Source of the DNA: Sphingobium sp. EP60837
GTDB lineage: Bacteria; Pseudomonadota; Alphaproteobacteria; Sphingomonadales; Sphingomonadaceae
Reading direction: 5' to 3'
DNA length: 64,000 bases
Assembly: GCF_001658005.1 (NCBI RefSeq)
Contig: NZ_CP015987.1
Span: 248,001 to 312,000 of the forward strand
Shown in pieces: positions 59,048 through 64,000 of this stretch. The translations under genes and the position numbers were made by a program. Positions within the stretch are counted from its first letter, which is position 1, and each line of letters opens with the position of its first letter. The notes beneath the pieces were generated by a model that was not told where the DNA came from, ran no database searches, and was given only the letters and a program-made list of their open reading frames with translations.

Positions 59048-61516
59048 TTAATCCGAACCACCAAACTTGTAACGCGCGCGCAGGCCGAACATTCGCGGTT
59101 CGCCATACATCTGTGTCCAGCCACCGATCGTCTGGTAAGTGCCGGTATTGGTGATGGCGTAGAGCTTGTTGGTCAGGTTGGTGGCAAATAGTGACAGGTC
59201 CAGTCCGCTGGCAAGAGCATTCTTCCAGTCCAGCGTGGCGTTGAGCAAGCCGAATGCCGGCAGACGCACACCCGGCTCGTTGGTGGTGCCGTCCGGGAAT
59301 TTCTCTGTCGAGAACGGCGCGGTCTCCTGCGCATCCGTCCAGTTGTAGCTAACGAACAGGCTAAGGTTGCCGAACTTCTCTGCGGTCGGAATGGTGAAGC
59401 GACCGTAGACGGACAGAATGTTGGGCGACAGATATTGCAACGGGCGGCAGGTCATGTCTGCCCCGGCAAAAACCTTAGGCGAAGTGATCGACTGAGCCGT
59501 GCAGTCCCAGACGCCCGAGTTTGAGTCGAACTTGAACGACTTGTAGTGGGAAGAGGTGTGGCTGTAGTTCAAGCCCAGCTCGATTTCGCGACTCGGCCGG
59601 ATCATCGCCTCTACTTCCACACCCTTGATCACGGCCGAAGCAGTGCTGAGCGTGATCGCGCCGTTGCCGCCGGTGGCGCTGTTGCGGTCACCTGCGGCGC
59701 GCTGGATGTTCGAATAGTCCAAATAGAAGCCATTGACGTTGAGGCGGGTCGCCATACCGCCGACCTCGAAGTCCGACTTGAAGCCCGCTTCATAGTCGGT
59801 GAGGTATTCCGGCCCGAAAGTCCGGGTGTTCGGAAACACTGCATAGGCGTTGAAGCCGCCTGCCTTGTAGCCCTTTGTCACCTTAGCATACAGCATCAGG
59901 TCGTCATTCGGCCGATAATCGATACCCACTGTCCAGTTCGGCGCCGAGCTTTTGAGATTGCCGGTAAACCGGCAATCAGTCAGCGGAGTCGCAGTAAACT
60001 GCGACTTCCAGGAGCACAGGTTAATGACGGCGCCCCCGCCGATCGGGATCGCCGACCACGACGCCGTAAAGCCCTCTACATGATCCCAGGTATAGCGATA
60101 CCCTCCAGTCAGTCGAACACGATCTAGCCCGGGCACCAACGCTCCGAGATCGAGGCTCGCTTGCGCGTAGAGCGCCTTCGATTCATTGGTTACCCCGACC
60201 TGGCTGGTGCCCAGCGCACAGCCGACTTCAGTCTTTCTACTGCAAACGTTGATGGAGAAGGACTCCATCAGACCTGCAGGAGACTGTTTGAAGTAGAATC
60301 CGCCCACGGTGTAGGTGAGCCTGTTGTCCAGCGCATTGCCCTGCAACTGCAGTTCTTCCGTGAACAGCTTGTAGTAATCACGCGGCGACCGGCGACTCTC
60401 GATCGTGGTACCAGTGTTGTAGATCGGAGCAATCGTGCCGTCCTGATCGTTCGAATAATAGGATTTAAAGAGAGCATAGCTGATGATGTTGCGAATTTTT
60501 ATATTGTCAGTCGCGTCGAAGTCAGTGGTGTTTGTGATCCCCCAAGTCACGGTTTTGGCGAAATCATCCACTCCATGAGCAGTCTTGCGGGGACCAAGAG
60601 CGTTGGCTTGCGCTACCAGGTCGGTGTAATAATTGCAGTTCCCAGCGGAACGACAGAAATCAAAAGACGGCACAAAACTGTCGAGCGCCTGAAAATATCC
60701 CGTGTTAAACCCCTTCGCGATCGAGCCCGAGCCATTTGTTCGAGAATAGCCGTAATAAGCCATCGTATAGTTCTGGAGATTTTCGGTCGGGTTCAACATC
60801 ATTCCGAAGCGAGCCATGCGCCAGTGCGTGTCGTCGCGATCCTTACGCCAATTGACGTCATAGGTAAAACCGTCACGATCGCGCGTTGCGCCGACCAGGC
60901 GGATGCTCACCTTGTCCGTAACTGGAACGTTGAGCATGGCTTCCAGCTCAGTCATGTTATAGTTACCAACGCCGCCTCCGATATAGCCTTCAAGCTGACC
61001 TGTCGGTTTCGCCGGAGTGAGCAGGATCGCACCACCCGTTGTATTGCGGCCGAACAAGGTGCCCTGTGCACCCGACAGGACCTGCACGCTCTGAAGGTCG
61101 ACGAAGTTACCCGGGCCACCCTGGTTCGAGAGCGTGTAGCCGGACGGCAGCGGCACTTCGTTCATGTAGACGACGACTGCGGGCGATCCCTGAAACGATG
61201 CCGACTGGCCGCGAATGGAAGGCGACATGACATCGCGTGATGCCTGACCATTGGGGGCGATTACCAACGACGGAACCGATGCCTGCATGTCCTGAAGGCT
61301 CGTGACGCCACGCTCCCGCAGCCCTTCACCTGAAACCGCGGTTATGGCAATTGGAACGTCCTGCGCACGCTCCTCACGCCGCGTGGCCGTGACGACAATC
61401 TCATCGATCGCAGTCTGCGCCAGTGCGACGTCAGGCGCGATCAGCGCACCCGCAGCAACACCCGTAAATAACAATCGGCCTGCATGCCGTCGACACGCTA
61501 AGAATTCAGCCCCCAT
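59048..61516 (-). CDS. TonB-dependent receptor
   Basis: An 822-residue outer-membrane receptor with a strong ribosome site (GGAGAGGATG) before the ATG at 61516 and a signal peptide (RLLFTGVAAGALIAPDVALAQ). The TonB-box region is DEIVVTATRREERAQDVPIA; plug features are VVVYMNEVPLPSG and VQVLSGAQGTLFGRNTTGG. The barrel ends FGLRARYKFGGSD. Upstream, 61517-61794 is AT-rich (TTATTATTTTTTGCGCATTT) and likely holds its promoter. It faces the AtuA-COQ4 operon and probably serves the same pathway. Confidence 0.92.
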   Translation of the reverse strand: MGAEFLACRRHAGRLLFTGVAAGALIAPDVALAQTAIDEIVVTATRREERAQDVPIAITAVSGEGLRERGVTSLQDMQASVPSLVIAPNGQASRDVMSPSIRGQSASFQGSPAVVVYMNEVPLPSGYTLSNQGGPGNFVDLQSVQVLSGAQGTLFGRNTTGGAILLTPAKPTGQLEGYIGGGVGNYNMTELEAMLNVPVTDKVSIRLVGATRDRDGFTYDVNWRKDRDDTHWRMARFGMMLNPTENLQNYTMAYYGYSRTNGSGSIAKGFNTGYFQALDSFVPSFDFCRSAGNCNYYTDLVAQANALGPRKTAHGVDDFAKTVTWGITNTTDFDATDNIKIRNIISYALFKSYYSNDQDGTIAPIYNTGTTIESRRSPRDYYKLFTEELQLQGNALDNRLTYTVGGFYFKQSPAGLMESFSINVCSRKTEVGCALGTSQVGVTNESKALYAQASLDLGALVPGLDRVRLTGGYRYTWDHVEGFTASWSAIPIGGGAVINLCSWKSQFTATPLTDCRFTGNLKSSAPNWTVGIDYRPNDDLMLYAKVTKGYKAGGFNAYAVFPNTRTFGPEYLTDYEAGFKSDFEVGGMATRLNVNGFYLDYSNIQRAAGDRNSATGGNGAITLSTASAVIKGVEVEAMIRPSREIELGLNYSHTSSHYKSFKFDSNSGVWDCTAQSITSPKVFAGADMTCRPLQYLSPNILSVYGRFTIPTAEKFGNLSLFVSYNWTDAQETAPFSTEKFPDGTTNEPGVRLPAFGLLNATLDWKNALASGLDLSLFATNLTNKLYAITNTGTYQTIGGWTQMYGEPRMFGLRARYKFGGSD

Positions 61517-61794
61517 GTCATCCTCTCCTTATCTTTTCGTGCGAGAACCATTAGATATTGGAAGAAAAGGAAGGATATTGCCGCCGAAAACGCACAGTTA
61601 CCGTCATACCGACCTTAGGCCCGCTGACTTCACCGACAGGCATGGCAGAGCGTTTCCACTCCGGCGCCCCTCCATCCCTCTTTATTATTTTTTGCGCATT
61701 TTTTTTATCCTTATCACTACAGCATAGGGCCCGCAATGACCATTTAGATGCAATAACAACTTCTTCCTCATGACTTTATTTGAAACTTATTCAA

Positions 61795-62640
61795 TTAAGG
61801 CCATCCTCCGGATGATCCCACATTGACGCGAGCGACATCGATACGACCACTCCTGACCTTAACTGTCACTGCTGGATCATGATCTGAAGCGCAGCAGATG
61901 AACAGGTCGCGCCCATCCATTCCGCCGAGCATACAGGCATAGGGTCGGGCGGCTTCGATCGGGATTTGCGTCAAGATCTCGCCGCCTTCACGCACGCGTA
62001 TCACAGAGTTCGCAAGGGCGACGGCCACCCAAACGCAGCCTTCTGCATCAAGGCAGATGCCATCTGGTGCATAGCCGTCCAGGTCAGCAAATATGCGCCG
62101 ATTAAAGAGCCGCCCTTCCTCATCGATATCGAAAGCGGTGAGGCGAGACGCGAATGTCTCGGCAACGATGAATGTCCGACAATCTGGAGTGATTACGCTA
62201 CCATTTGGGCAATGCAGGTGATCCGCCGCTACCGCAACTGCCCCATCAGGAGCGACCGCAGCGATGCATGTCGGCCAAGGAGCTTCACCACTGTAATAAT
62301 CAAATCCGACATTGCCCGCGTAAGCCCAACCCCGATGATCAACGACCATGTCGTTACTCTGCCCGGAGTGAATAGCCGCCAATTCGGCATACATGACCAA
62401 TTGCCCATCCGAGCCTCTGCGATAAAGCCGACGCTCGTCCATCGAAACCACCAACAGGGCGCCATCTGGCAGCCAGCCCATGCCCGACGGCCCGCCTGGC
62501 ACAGCGAAATGCTCGTGAACATGACCATCAGGGTCAAGGACGTACACGGTTCCGCCGTGTTGGTCGGCAAACCACAGACGCCCTTCATGCCAGCGTGGCC
62601 CTTCCGGAAAGGCAAAGCCGCGCGCAATCGTTCGGGTCAT
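61795..62640 (-). CDS. SMP-30/gluconolactonase/LRE family protein
   Basis: A 281-residue six-bladed beta-propeller hydrolase. The metal ligands are E13 in FPEGPRW, the asparagine in QSNDMVVDHRGWAYAGN (about 95-111) and in HCPNGSVITPD (about 145), and the aspartate of DGYAPDGICLDAEGCVW (about 196). Family members hydrolyse lactones or esters with Ca2+ or Zn2+. No signal peptide, so cytoplasmic. It lies upstream of the TonB receptor on the same strand, with a 278-base gap. Likely opens a lactone intermediate of the catabolic pathway. Confidence 0.88.
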   Translation of the reverse strand: MTRTIARGFAFPEGPRWHEGRLWFADQHGGTVYVLDPDGHVHEHFAVPGGPSGMGWLPDGALLVVSMDERRLYRRGSDGQLVMYAELAAIHSGQSNDMVVDHRGWAYAGNVGFDYYSGEAPWPTCIAAVAPDGAVAVAADHLHCPNGSVITPDCRTFIVAETFASRLTAFDIDEEGRLFNRRIFADLDGYAPDGICLDAEGCVWVAVALANSVIRVREGGEILTQIPIEAARPYACMLGGMDGRDLFICCASDHDPAVTVKVRSGRIDVARVNVGSSGGWP

Positions 62641-62713
62641 GAGCGGCGCACCCGCGCGAAGACCGCGGTGAGTTCTTTGGTTATAACCAAGCTCTTACCT
62701 CCCCACCGTCGCG

Positions 62714-62911
62714 CTATTGTTTGCGCCCTTCTTCGATGTTACGCACTTCGGCAAAGCTTAGCAATAAGGACATGTCCTTTTTTGCGGAATAATAAATCGC
62801 TTGGGACATGCAGATCACTTCTGTGCGTCGAATACGCTCCAATACGCGTAAATATCCCATATCCATGCTGCGCAGTTTTTTTGCGTGACGGCTGCAGGTC
62901 TGCCTGATCAA
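62714..62911 (-). CDS. Possible small protein, unknown
   Basis: A 65-residue frame starting with TTG at 62911: MGYLRVLERIRRTEVICMSQ then AIYYSAKKDMSLLLSFAEVR. An ATG start near 62917 (MLDQADLQPSRKK) lies in another frame and would join it if a run of seven A (coding strand) were six or nine. Family unknown; low confidence. Confidence 0.3.
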   Translation of the reverse strand: MIRQTCSRHAKKLRSMDMGYLRVLERIRRTEVICMSQAIYYSAKKDMSLLLSFAEVRNIEEGRKQ

Positions 62912-62918
62912 GCATCAT

Positions 62919-63533
62919 TTTACCGGCGCCTCAGGATAGCCGAGCAGAGGAATTCCCCTCGCGCGGCAAGTTCCCAGTCCGGGTGCGTTGCCGGCGTTTA
63001 GCGGATGCGCTTGGCATCATCTTTGTGTCGATGCCCTTTCGGTGATCAGCACCGGTTTGCTCGGCGCGGCGTCAAACCACCCTAAACGGGTGATATGAAC
63101 TAAAGGCGGTTATTTCCGCTCCTACGAACCAAGGCCTGAAATCGGCTCGTTCCCAGCCTTAGCTCTGAAAATCGATAGAGCGGATAGAATCGGGGAGCAA
63201 GATTTACTCCTGAGCATCGGTAAGGGTCGAGATGGGAAATCCGCGCTGAGTGCCTCCGTTCCGCGCCCCCACAGCAAACTTGCCCGACAGACGGAGTGCG
63301 ATGCGCCAAAGTCTCAGCGCGAACATCCTCGCTCACTATGCATCTACGAAGTCGCAATCGTGGGCCGAAGAAAGGCGCTCGGAAGTTCCCTTGGCGGCGG
63401 TGCGAGCAGGTGACGACATTTTTCATCGTCCACCTTTGCTGCGTGGACTAGCACAGGCTGGTCGATCAGCTGTGGCGCATCATGATCATTGGACGCCGCA
63501 AATGAGCCAGCGTGTTGTGATTCATGCAGGTTG
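62919..63533. other. Long gap, nothing recognised
   Basis: About 600 bases downstream of the second COQ4-like gene. Several open frames exist on both strands, but none has a ribosome site together with protein-like composition, and I see no RNA gene or clear repeat. Confidence 0.45.
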
Positions 63534-64000
63534 TTATTGTTTTGCCAGAAATGCATGGGGATCGACTCCCTCGAATTTCCAGACATCATGCACCTTCTTA
63601 TACCAAAAGGGTGCTGGCACGTTGAACCGCTCTCTTACTTCTGCCAGCGGCATGGGCAGTATTCCCCGGATCGATTGTTCGACAATCCTTGTGCAAAGCC
63701 TGCCGTGGCGATGCGCTTCGATAATAGCGCGGAGGATCGGCGCCTTTGTCTTGAGCTGAACTTTCATCAGCAGCGTTCCTGCTGTAGATACTGCCAAATG
63801 CCCGGGACTAGGACGTTGATGGAATAAATAGGCCAACAGGCACTGCTCACCCAAGGGATCTCGCTCATATCCCGTCAGAATGTGGAGAATGTCATGGATA
63901 TCGCGCAAGCGGTCATTATACCATTCCACCCCATCCTTGAGTAAAGGCTGGCCATTGCGATCATTGCCTGTAGCCGCGACAAGTCCTGCTGCGCTTAAAC
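63534..64000 (-). CDS. COQ4-like protein, C-terminal part (cut by window edge)
   Basis: The frame is open to the right edge, reading LSAAGLVAATGNDRNGQPLL, KDGVEWYNDRLRDIHDILHI, then LTGYERDPLGEQCLLAYLFH. HDILH with the following G-Y-x-x-x-x-x-G-E is the COQ4 zinc motif. It ends VHDVWKFEGVDPHAFLAKQ. At least 155 residues are present and the N-terminus lies outside. It is the second COQ4-type protein in 6 kb and clearly different from the one at 57614. Probably part of the same catabolic region. Confidence 0.75.
   Translation of the reverse strand, partial: LSAAGLVAATGNDRNGQPLLKDGVEWYNDRLRDIHDILHILTGYERDPLGEQCLLAYLFHQRPSPGHLAVSTAGTLLMKVQLKTKAPILRAIIEAHRHGRLCTRIVEQSIRGILPMPLAEVRERFNVPAPFWYKKVHDVWKFEGVDPHAFLAKQ

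Noticed and set aside
60161..61240. 359-codon plus-strand frame across the fourth TonB receptor
   Set aside because: Antisense to the receptor, no ribosome site, no recognisable domain.
1..64000. CRISPR arrays, rRNA or tRNA genes
   Set aside because: No regularly spaced repeats and no tRNA-like or rRNA sequence were noticed by eye; a tRNAscan or Infernal run would be needed to exclude them fully.

Overview
The window looks like a piece of a sphingomonad genome (Sphingobium/Novosphingobium/Sphingomonas-type Alphaproteobacterium). The GC-rich coding DNA, four large TonB-dependent receptors of the sphingomonad OAR type beside catabolic genes, a DUF6481 protein, a fused bcsAB cellulose synthase and several small sphingomonad stress proteins all point that way. 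This is inferred from gene content; no marker gene is present.

Layout. 1-2.5 kb: the start of an aldo/keto reductase running off the left edge, then a minus-strand group of ABM-type monooxygenase, GlcG/HbpS-like protein and zinc alcohol dehydrogenase. 2.9-9.6 kb: a TetR regulator divergent from a plus-strand operon (DUF1214 protein, TonB receptor, and one continuous reading frame joining a KshA-like Rieske oxygenase to an Old Yellow Enzyme), closed by a clear terminator. 9.8-13.4 kb: a second TonB receptor with a secreted tyrosine phosphatase. 13.7-16.6 kb: small genes, then debris (IS, PAS and pilin-subunit remnants). 16.6-27 kb: a tightly overlapping cellulose operon, bcsR/P-like, bcsQ, bcsAB, bcsC, bcsD, bcsZ, with a consensus FNR/FixK box upstream. 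27-31.5 kb: an IS110 scrap, two paralogous lipoproteins carrying a chaplin-like segment, topoisomerase IB, a DUF1003 gene broken by an 8-bp duplication, and DUF6766.

31.5-44.2 kb is a catabolic cluster: TauD-type dioxygenase, N-acyl-D-amino-acid deacylase-like amidohydrolase, LuxR regulator, GMC oxidoreductase, RidA, TonB receptor, TetR, MFS transporter and D-amino-acid-oxidase-like flavoprotein. Together they suggest uptake, deacylation and oxidation of an acylated amino compound. 44.2-47.4 kb is a graveyard of an IS110 element, two toxin-antitoxin pairs and a relaxase. 47.4-54.8 kb holds small stress, DNA-repair and signalling genes (YflT-like, DUF3606, PilZ, DUF2383, broken LigD-like ligase, broken SRAP) and an apparently intact RES-Xre toxin-antitoxin pair. 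55-64 kb is a further catabolic cluster: Crp/Fnr regulator, AtuA-family protein, COQ4-like protein, a ruined class II aldolase, a fourth TonB receptor, an SMP-30-like lactonase and a second COQ4-like gene cut by the right edge.

Many small genes between 44 and 54 kb, and the aldolase near 58.5 kb, carry single-base frameshifts or stops, while the long genes elsewhere are intact. Either this is genuine decay of accessory DNA or the assembly has local indel errors; both readings are kept open.
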